From UBA7672 sp031419455 (GTDB lineage Bacteria > Pseudomonadota > Alphaproteobacteria > Caulobacterales > Hyphomonadaceae), in NCBI GenBank assembly GCA_031419455.1, contig JANOKS010000138.1, positions 1-64,000 of the forward strand: a stretch of 64,000 bases of DNA. Reading direction: 5' to 3'. This document shows positions 25,452-34,138 of the stretch, piece after piece. The stretch's first letter is position 1; each line of letters starts with the position of its first letter. The translations under genes were made by a program, and so were the position numbers. The notes beneath the pieces were generated by a model. The model was not told where the DNA came from. It did not search any database and saw only the letters and a program-made list of their open reading frames with translations.

Positions 25452-26579
25452 CTACTTGTTTCTGGGAAGGTGAATGGTTTCGCCGCGGCCGCGCATCGAG
25501 CCGGTGGCTGCTTCGATCAGCTCGACCATGCGGAAGCCGAACTCGCCGTCGGAAGTTGGTTTCGCGCCGGTGCGGATGCAGTCGATGAAGTGCTGGCTCT
25601 CGACCAGCAGCGCTTCCGAATTGTCAACTTTTGGCGCCCACATGTCGCCGGTGCGGTAGCCGACGCGCATTTCGTGGATCTTGGCCGGGTCGTTGGTTAG
25701 CGAGACGCCCTTGTCGTAGATCTTCAGTTTCTCCGACGGCTGCAGCTCGTCGAAGGTGATCATCTTCTCTGTGCCGCCGATGGCGATCGAGCGCAGCTTG
25801 ACCGGGGCCAGCCACGATACGTTGACGTGGGCGATGAAGCCGCTCTCGTAGAACAGCGTGATGAAGGCCAGGTTCTCGGGCGTGCCCGGATAGTGGTTGA
25901 TGCCCGAGGCGGAAACCGCAGTCGGATGCTCGCCGAAGACATAGTCGAGGATCGAGAAGTCGTGGACCGCAAGGTCCGCGATCACGTTCACATCGCGCTG
26001 GAACAGGCCGAGGTTCACGCGGGTCGAGTCGTAATAGAGCGTCTTGCCGAGCTCGCCGGCGCGAACCAGGTCGCGCATCTTCCTGACCGGGCCGGTGTAG
26101 ACGAAGGTGTGGTCGACATGCAGCGTCAGGCCGCGCCTGTTGGCCTCCTCGATCAGCGCACGCGCCTGCATTGAGGTTTCGGTCATCGGTTTTTCAAGCC
26201 AGACATGTTTGCCCGCCTTGAGGGCCGCCATGGCCAGCGAGAAGTGCGTGGCGACCGGCGTTGCAATCGCCACCGCGTCGATTTCCGGATCGCGGATCAG
26301 GGCCATCGCATCGGTGGTGACTTTGGTCGCGGGAAAGCGGCGAGCGACGGTTTCCAGCGCCTTGGGGTTCAGGTCGGCGACCATGTGGACGCGCGCGTCC
26401 GTCAGCTCGGCAAAGTTGCGGACCAGGTTCGGGCCCCAATAGCCATAGCCGATCACGCCAATGTTCAGAATGTCGCGCTTCGTGGCGACGCGCGGGCCGG
26501 TCAGCATCTCGATTACGGGACCGGATTCAGCGATGGTCTTTTTACGGGATTTTGCAGGAGTTTTCTGTTTCGTGGTCAT
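25452..26579 (-). CDS. Gfo/Idh/MocA dehydrogenase, WbpB/WlbA-like
   Basis: 375 residues. An unusual basic N-terminal extension (about 1-37, Lys/Thr-rich) precedes the Rossmann start NIGVIGYGYWGPNLVRNF. The family motif is present as HVWLEKPMTE, and the catalytic His region is in DLAVHDFSILDYVFG. By analogy with WbpB/WlbA it would oxidise C3 of a UDP-GlcNAc-uronate. The start ATG overlaps the stop of the upstream acetyltransferase by one base (TGATG). Confidence 0.9.
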   Translation of the reverse strand: MTTKQKTPAKSRKKTIAESGPVIEMLTGPRVATKRDILNIGVIGYGYWGPNLVRNFAELTDARVHMVADLNPKALETVARRFPATKVTTDAMALIRDPEIDAVAIATPVATHFSLAMAALKAGKHVWLEKPMTETSMQARALIEEANRRGLTLHVDHTFVYTGPVRKMRDLVRAGELGKTLYYDSTRVNLGLFQRDVNVIADLAVHDFSILDYVFGEHPTAVSASGINHYPGTPENLAFITLFYESGFIAHVNVSWLAPVKLRSIAIGGTEKMITFDELQPSEKLKIYDKGVSLTNDPAKIHEMRVGYRTGDMWAPKVDNSEALLVESQHFIDCIRTGAKPTSDGEFGFRMVELIEAATGSMRGRGETIHLPRNK

Positions 26580-27109
26580 CAGTCCACCGCCTCTTCTGCA
26601 TAGTTATTGACCGTGGCGGCGGTCTTTGCCGCCGACATCCTGCGGACGTCGCCGACGACCCGTGCGGGGCAGCCTGCGACCACCGCGAAATCCGGAACAT
26701 CGCGCGTCACCACCGCGCCCGCTGCAATCAGCGCGCCTTCGCCAATGGTGATGCCGCAGACGATCGTCGCGCCGGACCCGATCGAGGCGCGGCGTTTCAC
26801 GCGCGTCAGCTCGAGCGCCCAGTCAGCATCGCTTTGCGGCGAACCATCGGGATTGGTCGCGCGCGGAAAGCGGTCATTGGTAAACATGACGCCGTGGCCG
26901 ATGAAGCACTCGTCCTCGATCGTCACGCCTTCACAGACGAAAGTGTGCGAGGAAATCTTGCAGCGCTGGCCGATGACCGCGCCTTTCTGGATCTCGACGA
27001 ACGCGCCAATACGCGATCCATCGCCGACTTCGCAGCCGTAGAGGTTCACCAGCGTGGGGTGGAAGATGGTTACCTTCCCCTCAAGCTTCACGCTGTCCGA
27101 AATTGGCAT
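26579..27109 (-). CDS. left-handed beta-helix N-acetyltransferase, WbpD/WlbB-like
   Basis: 176 residues of hexapeptide repeats (VTIFHPTLVNLYGCEVGDGS, IGAFVEIQKGAVIGQRCKIS) typical of acyltransferases. The loop HTFVCEGVTIEDECFIGHGV and the FTNDRFPRATNPDG stretch match sugar N-acetyltransferases that act on UDP-3-amino uronates. First gene of the operon; ATG 27109 is preferred, giving MPISDSVKLEGKV. Confidence 0.88.
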   Translation of the reverse strand: MPISDSVKLEGKVTIFHPTLVNLYGCEVGDGSRIGAFVEIQKGAVIGQRCKISSHTFVCEGVTIEDECFIGHGVMFTNDRFPRATNPDGSPQSDADWALELTRVKRRASIGSGATIVCGITIGEGALIAAGAVVTRDVPDFAVVAGCPARVVGDVRRMSAAKTAATVNNYAEEAVD

Positions 27110-27222
27110 GCGCCGCGCTCCCGCTTGTCGGTCTGACGTAGGGGTCAGCAAGGACGGGGCCGGATTGCTTGGCGGTCGAGTGCGCTGCGGCGCCGCAATT
27201 CGCTTTATGGGCGACAGGTTTA

Positions 27223-27246
27223 TTGGTTAAGCGCGTGGCAACCACG
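27223..27246 (-). promoter_or_regulatory. possible control region of the glycan operon
   Basis: Within the 195-base gap upstream of the operon's first gene, the minus strand carries TTAACCAA at 27230-27223 (one base off the CtrA half-site TTAACCAT). Directly adjoining is a small dyad GCGTGG-CAA-CCACGC at 27232-27246. No clear -35/-10 pair was found. Both could be chance; listed because a similar half-site precedes the giant repeat gene. Confidence 0.25.
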
Positions 27247-27304
27247 CCGGCACGGCACGTCCGGAGCAGCATATGTGCGAGAGCGGGACGCTTGTCCGTT
27301 CAGT

Positions 27305-28231
27305 TCATTGCAGCCGTTCGACAACCCGCCCGCGCGATGCGAGCCCGTCCTGGACGCTTGCGCCGCCGACGAGGTGAGCCGCGCCGACAGCAATGAAGAA
27401 CACGCCGGGCTCTGCATCAAGCAGCGCATCGATCCGGGCCGCCCACGCGGCATTGCGGCGGGTAAGGAGCGCTTCTTCCAGCGCGGGCAGGCGGGCCATG
27501 TCTTCTGCGATCAGCATGCGCGCGAGCGTCTCGACGTCGCCGCTCCGCCATGCCGCGACCATGCGCGCCAGTAGCGGCTTTACCTCGCCGGCCTCGGCAA
27601 GGGTGAGGTCAAGATAGTCCAGCTGCACGTCCGGCGGCAGGCCGGCCAGCGCCGACAGCTGCTGCTCGACGGTCTCGAGGAACCGCAGCTGCTTGCCGCC
27701 TGCGGTGGCGTCCTGCCGGAGTTGCGTATCGACGCCAGCCTCCGGCCCGTAGCCCGCCGCCCGGATGGCGGCGTCTGAAACGACCACCGCAGCATACCAG
27801 GGCTTCATGCTGTCCAGTGCAGGCCGGGACAGGCCGAGCCGCGCGGCGACGGCGCCGAGCGCCAGGGACTGCTCAGGCGAAAGGCTGCCCGAAAGCGTCT
27901 GCGATGGCGGCATGCGTCCCAGCCGTTCGACGAGCGCAAGCATCTCCGCCGGATCGCCCATCACGTCCGCCTCGAAATAGACCACGGGCGATTCAGCCAT
28001 CGCCCTGTCAACAGCATCAGACCGCCAGCTCGCGCCGGGCGGCAGCATGTGGATCGAGCCGAACAGGTAGATCGTCGTGTCGGCGTCGGCGACGCGCCAG
28101 AGAGCGGGGGTTGCGGGGGTCTGCGCTTCGGGTCCCCCAGCATCCTGCCCGCATGCAGCCAGCACCATCGCGGCGGCGGCAAGGACCACAGCCTGCAAAC
28201 GGTTCCGGCAGTGGCTGGCGAAGTGAAGCAT
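27305..28231 (-). CDS. TraB/GumN family lipoprotein
   Basis: 308 residues with signal MLHFASHCRNRLQAVVLAAA ending in an AAC lipobox. The TraB/GumN (ChaN-like EreA) features are an early YLFGSIHMLPPGASW, where Gly-Ser-x-His is the diagnostic motif, and a late FIAVGAAHLVGGASV with the second His. These are putative metal-dependent hydrolases of unknown substrate; xanthan-cluster GumN gave the name. The open frame runs back across the tRNA-Arg gene, so the start is set at 28231 after the tRNA. Confidence 0.85.
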   Translation of the reverse strand: MLHFASHCRNRLQAVVLAAAAMVLAACGQDAGGPEAQTPATPALWRVADADTTIYLFGSIHMLPPGASWRSDAVDRAMAESPVVYFEADVMGDPAEMLALVERLGRMPPSQTLSGSLSPEQSLALGAVAARLGLSRPALDSMKPWYAAVVVSDAAIRAAGYGPEAGVDTQLRQDATAGGKQLRFLETVEQQLSALAGLPPDVQLDYLDLTLAEAGEVKPLLARMVAAWRSGDVETLARMLIAEDMARLPALEEALLTRRNAAWAARIDALLDAEPGVFFIAVGAAHLVGGASVQDGLASRGRVVERLQ

Positions 28232-28238
28232 GAAGGTT

Positions 28239-28315
<77 letters not shown>

Positions 28316-28366
28316 AATTCGGCTCCTCATGGATCACCCGGCGGCAAAAGGCAAGAATTGCGGCTG

Positions 28367-30427
28367 TCAGGCCTTGAGGCCCAGTTGCGCCTTGAGGCGG
28401 GCGATGTCCTCCAGCCACGGGGCGGCGCTGGAATCCGAGGGCATCCGCCAGTCCCCGCGGGGCGACAGCGCGCCGCCGGATGTGACCTTCGGTCCGTTGG
28501 GAACCGCAGAGCGCTTGAACTGGCTGGTCTGGAAGAAGCGCCTGGTGAAGACTTCGAGCCATTTCACGATCATCGGCAGGTCGTATGCGACGCGATCCCG
28601 GGGCGCCGTGTGCGCGGGCCACTGGCCGGCCTTCGCATCGCCCCAGGCCGCGTGTGCGAGATAGGCGATGCGCGTGGGAGACGCGCCCCAGCGGATGACC
28701 TGGTTGAGGAAGAAGTCGTGCAGGTTGTAGGGGCCGATCGTGTCCTCGGTGGACTGGATTTTGCCGTCCGCGCCGGCCGGCACGAGTTCGGGCGAGATTT
28801 CCTGTTCGAGGATCTCGCGCATCACCTGCGCCGCGCCATCGGAATAGTGCCCGCTCGCCGCGCTCCAGCGGATCAGGTGCTGGATCAGCGTCTTCGCCAC
28901 CGCGCCGTTGACGTTGTAGTGGCTCATATGGTCGCCGACGCCGTAAGTGCACCAGCCGAGCGCAAGCTCGCTGAGATCGCCCGTGCCGACGACCAGTCCG
29001 CCTTCCTTGTTGGCGAGGCGGAAGAGATAGTCGGTGCGCAGGCCCGCCTGCACGTTCTCGAACGTGATGTCGTAGACTTGTCTGCCCTTCGCGAACGGAT
29101 GGCCGAGGTCGGCCAGCATCTGGTTCGCCATTGGCTTGATGTCGATCTCGCGCGCGTCGATGCCGAGTTCCTTCATCAGCGCGTGCGCCTTCGACTTCGT
29201 GCCGTCCGTGGTGGCGAAGCCTGGCATGGTGACGCCGATGATGTTGCTGCGCTTGGCGCCCATCAGGTCGAAGGCGCGAACGGCGACCAGCAGGGCCTGT
29301 GTCGAATCGAGCCCTCCCGATACGCCGATGACGGCCTTCCTGACGCCAGAAGCTTCCAGACGGCGGCGAAGCCCCTGCACCTGGATCGAATAGGCCTCGA
29401 AGCAGTCGTGATCGAGCAGGGCGTCATCGTCGGGCACGAACGGGAAACGGTCGATCCGGCGCGACAGTGAGAGTTTCGCATTGAGCTCCGGGGCTGCGGT
29501 GAAGGCGATGCGCCTGCGATGCAGGAGAGCGGCATGGTTGCGCGCGGCATCGCGGAACGTGCCGTTGCGGATGCGGTCCTGCACGATGCGCGCGACATCG
29601 ACGTCTGCGAACAGAAGCGCTGACTCGTCAGCGAAGCGATCCGACTCCGCTATCTTGGAGCCGAGTTCGTAGACCGCCAGCTGGCCGTCCCACGCCGTGT
29701 CCGTCGTGCTCTCGCCATAGCCGGCGGCCGAATAGATGTAGCCGCAGGCAGTGCGCGCCGACTGGGAGATGCAGAGCATGTCGCGCTCGGCAGCCTTGCC
29801 GATGGTGATGTTGGAGGCGGAGAGATTCGCGATGATGTTGGCGCCGGCGAGCGCCGCGTAGGTGGAGGGCGGGATCGGCGCCCACATGTCCTCACAGATT
29901 TCGACGGCGAGGGTGAAATCCGGAATGTCGGACGCCTCAAATGTGAGGTCGATGCCGAATGGCGCGCGGGCGCCCGCAAGATCGATCTCGGTCACCGTTG
30001 CATCGCCGGACATGGCGAACTGACGTTTCTCGTAGAATTCGCGATAGTTCGGCAAATAGGTTTTCGGCACGACGCCAAGGATCGCGCCGCGATGGATCAC
30101 GACTGCGCAGCCATGAAGGGCAGGGCCGACCTGGATCGGCGCGCCGACCACGACAACCGGCGCCAGCGACTTGCTGGCAAGCTTCACCTTCGCGATCGCC
30201 TCGCGCACGGCGGCGAGCAGGCTGGACTGCATATGCAGGTCGTCGATCGTGTAGCCGGAGAGGCCAAGCTCTGGGAAAACGACCAACGCCGCGCCCGCCT
30301 TGTCGGCCTTGCGCATCAGGTCGATGGTTTCGCGGGCATTGCTGGCCGGATCGGCAAGGTGAACGCGCGGGCTGGCTGCCGCCACCCGCACGAACCCGTG
30401 CGCATAAAGATTGTCGAACTCGGCCAT
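28367..30427 (-). CDS. nadE: glutamine-dependent NAD+ synthetase
   Basis: 686 residues, two domains. The N-terminal nitrilase-type glutaminase has the Glu-Lys-Cys triad in FPELGLSGY, VPKTYLPNYREFYE and EICEDMWAP. The C-terminal ATP-pyrophosphatase synthetase has the P-loop VIGVSGGLDSTQALL and the GTGDLSELALGWCTYG segment. It converts deamido-NAD to NAD with glutamine as ammonia donor, the last step of NAD synthesis. ATG 30427 (MAEFDNLYAHG) is preferred over one five codons upstream. Confidence 0.95.
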   Translation of the reverse strand: MAEFDNLYAHGFVRVAAASPRVHLADPASNARETIDLMRKADKAGAALVVFPELGLSGYTIDDLHMQSSLLAAVREAIAKVKLASKSLAPVVVVGAPIQVGPALHGCAVVIHRGAILGVVPKTYLPNYREFYEKRQFAMSGDATVTEIDLAGARAPFGIDLTFEASDIPDFTLAVEICEDMWAPIPPSTYAALAGANIIANLSASNITIGKAAERDMLCISQSARTACGYIYSAAGYGESTTDTAWDGQLAVYELGSKIAESDRFADESALLFADVDVARIVQDRIRNGTFRDAARNHAALLHRRRIAFTAAPELNAKLSLSRRIDRFPFVPDDDALLDHDCFEAYSIQVQGLRRRLEASGVRKAVIGVSGGLDSTQALLVAVRAFDLMGAKRSNIIGVTMPGFATTDGTKSKAHALMKELGIDAREIDIKPMANQMLADLGHPFAKGRQVYDITFENVQAGLRTDYLFRLANKEGGLVVGTGDLSELALGWCTYGVGDHMSHYNVNGAVAKTLIQHLIRWSAASGHYSDGAAQVMREILEQEISPELVPAGADGKIQSTEDTIGPYNLHDFFLNQVIRWGASPTRIAYLAHAAWGDAKAGQWPAHTAPRDRVAYDLPMIVKWLEVFTRRFFQTSQFKRSAVPNGPKVTSGGALSPRGDWRMPSDSSAAPWLEDIARLKAQLGLKA

Positions 30428-30571
30428 GCCTGCGCCTATCACCCGGCCTTTCGGCTCTCAACCGAAAGGCTACACACGCATAGGTAATTATCGGAAAACG
30501 AAATCACAGGTTAGCGCTGGAAAGTTGCTGGTTCCGGCGCTTGTTCCGGTCGGGCCGCCAAGGGTTTGTTA

Positions 30572-31690
30572 ATGGACGTTGACGTCGTCGTCGTGGGAGC
30601 AGGCGCTGTCGGGCTGGCGGTTGCGGCAGCGTTCGCGCGGGCGGGCGAGGATGTGCTGGTGCTGGAGGCCGCCGCCGCGATCGGCACGGGAACTTCCTCG
30701 CGCAACTCCGAGGTCATCCACGCCGGCATATACTATACCACCGGCGGCCTGAGACACCGCCTGTGCGTTGAGGGCAGGCGAGAACTTTACGCCTATCTCG
30801 CCCAGCGCGGGGTTGCCCATCGCCGGTATGGCAAGCTGATCGTGGCGACGTCAGACCGGGAGATTGCGAAGATCGAGGCGATCCACGGCACCGGCCAGCG
30901 CAATGGCGTCGAGGGGTTGGAGCTGATCAGCGCGGCTACGGCGAAGGCGTGGGAGCCCCAGCTGGCGTGCACGGCTGCGCTGTGGTCGCCCGAGACCGGC
31001 ATCGTCGATGGGCATGGCTACATGCTCGCCCTGAGAGGCGAGATCGAGGATCATGGCGGCGCCGTCGCGCTCAATGCCCCGGTGGAGCAGATCGCGCCGC
31101 TCACCGGCGGCGGGTTTCGCGTGATGGCGGGCGGCGCGGATGCGGCAACGGTCACCTGCCGCCGGCTGGTGAACAGCGGCGGGCTGCATGCGCAGCGGAT
31201 TGCACAGTGCATCGAAGGTTTTCCGGCGGGTCACATTCCGAAGCTCGTTCTCGCGAAGGGCAGCTATTTCGCATGCGCCGGGCGACCCGCCTTCACGCGG
31301 CTGATCTATCCGGCGCCGATCGATGGCGGCCTTGGCGTGCATGTGACGCTTGACCTTGGCGGCCGGATGAAGTTCGGGCCGGATGTCGAATGGCTTGCGT
31401 CAGATGACCCGGACCAGATCGACTACACGGTCGATCCCCAGCACGCGGACATCTTCTACGACGCGATCCGCCGCTACTGGCCCGGACTGCCGGACGGCGC
31501 GTTGACGCCCGACTATTCGGGCTGCCGTCCCAAGCTCTCTGGACCGGGCGAGGCCGCAGCCGACTTCCGCATTGACGGACCGGAGCTGCACGGCATGGCA
31601 GGGCTGGTGAACCTGTTCGGCATCGAGAGTCCGGGGCTCACATCATCGCTGGCGATCGCAGACGAGGTCCGCGCGCGACTCGCCGCCTGA
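30572..31690 (+). CDS. FAD-dependent oxidoreductase, L-2-hydroxyglutarate oxidase-like
   Basis: 372 residues, DAO superfamily. FAD-binding VVVVGAGAVGLAVAAAFARAG at the N-terminus, then TSSRNSEVIHAGIYY, the hallmark of L-2-hydroxyglutarate dehydrogenase/oxidase, and a C-terminal GLVNLFGIESPGLTSSLAIA closing the FAD site. It probably oxidises L-2-hydroxyglutarate to 2-oxoglutarate, a metabolite-repair role; glycerol-3-phosphate-dehydrogenase-like alternatives are less likely. It ends two bases from the convergent UXS gene. Confidence 0.88.
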   Translation: MDVDVVVVGAGAVGLAVAAAFARAGEDVLVLEAAAAIGTGTSSRNSEVIHAGIYYTTGGLRHRLCVEGRRELYAYLAQRGVAHRRYGKLIVATSDREIAKIEAIHGTGQRNGVEGLELISAATAKAWEPQLACTAALWSPETGIVDGHGYMLALRGEIEDHGGAVALNAPVEQIAPLTGGGFRVMAGGADAATVTCRRLVNSGGLHAQRIAQCIEGFPAGHIPKLVLAKGSYFACAGRPAFTRLIYPAPIDGGLGVHVTLDLGGRMKFGPDVEWLASDDPDQIDYTVDPQHADIFYDAIRRYWPGLPDGALTPDYSGCRPKLSGPGEAAADFRIDGPELHGMAGLVNLFGIESPGLTSSLAIADEVRARLAA

Positions 31691-31692
31691 GT

Positions 31693-32655
31693 CTACTCGT
31701 CGAGGAGCTTCCTGAAATAGCCGATGGTTTCCTTGAGTCCGTCCTCAAGCTGCACCTTCGGCTCCCAGCCCAGCGTGTTGCGGGCGCGGGTGATGTCGGG
31801 CTTGCGCTGCTTCGGGTCGTCGGCCGGGAGCGGCATCCTGACGAGTTTCGACTTGGATTTCGTGAGCTTCAGCACGGTCTCGGCTAGTTCGATCATCGTG
31901 AACTCGCCGGGATTGCCTACATTGATCGGGCCGGTGACGTCGTCAGCTGAGTCCATCAGCCGGATCATCCCCTCGATCAGATCATCGACATAGCAGAACG
32001 AGCGGGTCTGAAGCCCATCGCCATAGATGGTGATGTCCTGGCCCTTCAACGCTTGCACGATGAAGTTCGACACCACGCGCCCGTCATTGGGGTGCATGCG
32101 CGGACCGTAGGTGTTGAAGATACGCAGCACCTTGATCTGGAGTCGGTGCTGGCGGTGATAGTCGAAGAACAGCGTCTCGGCGCAGCGCTTGCCCTCGTCA
32201 TAGCAGGACCGCGGTCCGATCGGGTTGACATTGCCCCAGTAGTCTTCCGTCTGCGGATGGACGGCCGGGTCGCCATAGACTTCCGAGGTGGAAGCCTGGA
32301 GGATTTTCGCGCCCAAACGCTTGGCGAGGCCCAGCATGTTGATGGCGCCGTGCACCGACGTCTTCGTCGTCTGCACCGGATCATGCTGGTAGTGGATGGG
32401 CGATGCCGGGCAGGCGAGGTTCCAGATCTGGTCCACCTCCACAAAAAGTGGAAACGTCACGTCGTGGCGCAGGAACTCGAATCGCGGATTGCCGTGCAGG
32501 TGGGCGACATTGCGCTTCTGCCCGGTGAACAAATTGTCCACGCACAGCACGTCCTGCCCGCGCGCCAGCAGCCGGTCGCACAGGTGCGAGCCGAGAAAGC
32601 CCGAGCCGCCCGTGACGAGCGCGCGGTTTTCCAGAAGTGAGCTAGCCCGGGTCAT
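31693..32655 (-). CDS. UDP-glucuronate decarboxylase (UDP-xylose synthase)
   Basis: 320 residues, extended SDR. NAD motif GGSGFLG, then LACPASPIHYQHDPV, a signature of UXS, ASTSEVYGDPAVHPQ, and a substrate-side IGPRSCYDEGKR that holds Tyr-x-x-x-Lys. It converts UDP-glucuronate to UDP-xylose and CO2. The donor UDP-glucuronate would come from the UDP-glucose dehydrogenase encoded just upstream on the same strand. Length is typical for bacterial UXS with start at 32655. Confidence 0.92.
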   Translation of the reverse strand: MTRASSLLENRALVTGGSGFLGSHLCDRLLARGQDVLCVDNLFTGQKRNVAHLHGNPRFEFLRHDVTFPLFVEVDQIWNLACPASPIHYQHDPVQTTKTSVHGAINMLGLAKRLGAKILQASTSEVYGDPAVHPQTEDYWGNVNPIGPRSCYDEGKRCAETLFFDYHRQHRLQIKVLRIFNTYGPRMHPNDGRVVSNFIVQALKGQDITIYGDGLQTRSFCYVDDLIEGMIRLMDSADDVTGPINVGNPGEFTMIELAETVLKLTKSKSKLVRMPLPADDPKQRKPDITRARNTLGWEPKVQLEDGLKETIGYFRKLLDE

Positions 32656-32725
32656 GCCGCCTCGCATCGCTGATCGATCAGCGCGAGTGATGCGGGCAGC
32701 CGGGCGTCGTGTAAAGCGTAACGCC

Positions 32726-34030
32726 TTACGGGCGCCCGACGCTGACATAGTTGAAGCCACGCCGCTTCATGTCCGAGGGCTGGTAGACATTGCGCAGGTC
32801 GACCACAGTCGGCGTCTTCATCAGCTTCTTGACGCGGTCGAAGTCCATCGCGCGGAACTGGTCCCATTCGGTGATCAGCACCATCGCATCGGCGCCATCG
32901 ACAGCGTGATAGGGGCCGTCGCAGAAATCCACCTCGGTCAGCATCTTGCCGGCCTCGTGCATGCTCTCCGGATCGTAGGCCTTCACGCGTGCGCCGGCGG
33001 CCTGAAGCGCGGGGATGATGTCGAGCGAGGGCGCATCGCGCATGTCATCCGTGTTGGGCTTGAAGGCGAGGCCGAGCACGCCGATCGTCTTGCCCTTCAC
33101 GCTGCCGCCGCAGGCCTTGATGACGCGGCCGGCCATCGCCTTCTTGCGCGCGTCGTTCACCTGCACGACCGTATCGACGATGCGCACGGGGCTGCCATGG
33201 TCGTTCGCAGTCTTGGTCAGCGCCAGGGTGTCCTTCGGAAAGCACGAGCCGCCGTAACCTGGGCCTGCATGGAGGAACTTCTTGCCGATGCGGTTGTCCA
33301 GGCCGATGCCTTTGGACACATCCTGCACATTGGCGCCGACCTTCTCGCAGAGGTCCGCCATCTCGTTGATGAAGGTGATCTTCACCGCGAGGAAGGCGTT
33401 GGCGGCGTACTTGATCAGTTCGGACGTGCGCCGCGACGTGTAGACCAGCGGCGTCTCGTTCAGGAACAGCGGGCGATAGAGTTCGCGCATGACTTCGCGG
33501 GCCTCTTCGCTGTCAGTCCCGACGACGATGCGGTCCGGCCGCTTGAAGTCGTTGATTGCCGCGCCCTCGCGCAGGAATTCCGGGTTGGAGACGACGGCGA
33601 ATTTCGCATTCGGGTTGGTCTTGCGGATGATCTCCTCGACCTCGTCGCCCGTGCCGACCGGAACGGTCGACTTGGTGACGACGACGGTGAAACCTTCCAT
33701 GTGCTCCGCGATCTCTTTTGCGGCGGCATACACGTACGAGAGGTCGGCATGCCCATCGCCGCGGCGTGAGGGCGTGCCCACCGCGATGAAGATGGCGTCA
33801 GCGTTCCGGATGGCGTCTGGCGCGTCCAGCGTGAAAGACAGCCGGCCTTCCTTGACGTTCGAGCCGACAAGCTCGGCCAGCCCCGGCTCGAAAATCGGCA
33901 TCACGCCATCCTTCAGCCGGTCGATCTTGCCCGGATCTTTGTCGACGCAGGTGACGGTATGGCCGAAATCGGCAAAGCAGGCCCCGGACACCAGGCCCAC
34001 ATAGCCCGCCCCGATCATCGTCACGCGCAT
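32726..34030 (-). CDS. ugd: UDP-glucose 6-dehydrogenase
   Basis: 434 residues. N-terminal Rossmann MRVTMIGAGYVGLVSGACFA, KSTVPVGTGDEV, the central helix YAANAFLAVKITFINEMADL, the catalytic Cys in GPGYGGSCFPKDT, and C-terminal GLAFKPNTDDMRDAPSLDII. It oxidises UDP-glucose twice to UDP-glucuronate using 2 NAD+. Together with the downstream UXS gene it supplies glucuronate and xylose donors for surface glycans. Confidence 0.95.
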   Translation of the reverse strand: MRVTMIGAGYVGLVSGACFADFGHTVTCVDKDPGKIDRLKDGVMPIFEPGLAELVGSNVKEGRLSFTLDAPDAIRNADAIFIAVGTPSRRGDGHADLSYVYAAAKEIAEHMEGFTVVVTKSTVPVGTGDEVEEIIRKTNPNAKFAVVSNPEFLREGAAINDFKRPDRIVVGTDSEEAREVMRELYRPLFLNETPLVYTSRRTSELIKYAANAFLAVKITFINEMADLCEKVGANVQDVSKGIGLDNRIGKKFLHAGPGYGGSCFPKDTLALTKTANDHGSPVRIVDTVVQVNDARKKAMAGRVIKACGGSVKGKTIGVLGLAFKPNTDDMRDAPSLDIIPALQAAGARVKAYDPESMHEAGKMLTEVDFCDGPYHAVDGADAMVLITEWDQFRAMDFDRVKKLMKTPTVVDLRNVYQPSDMKRRGFNYVSVGRP

Positions 34031-34138
34031 GGCGCACTCCAGAATTGTGGGACGCTTCCGTCCAAGGCAGGCTTAGTCGCTGCTAGGGACGCAAAGTCAA
34101 GCGTCGGCACGCGGCGAGCTCGTTCCGATGCGGGTGCA

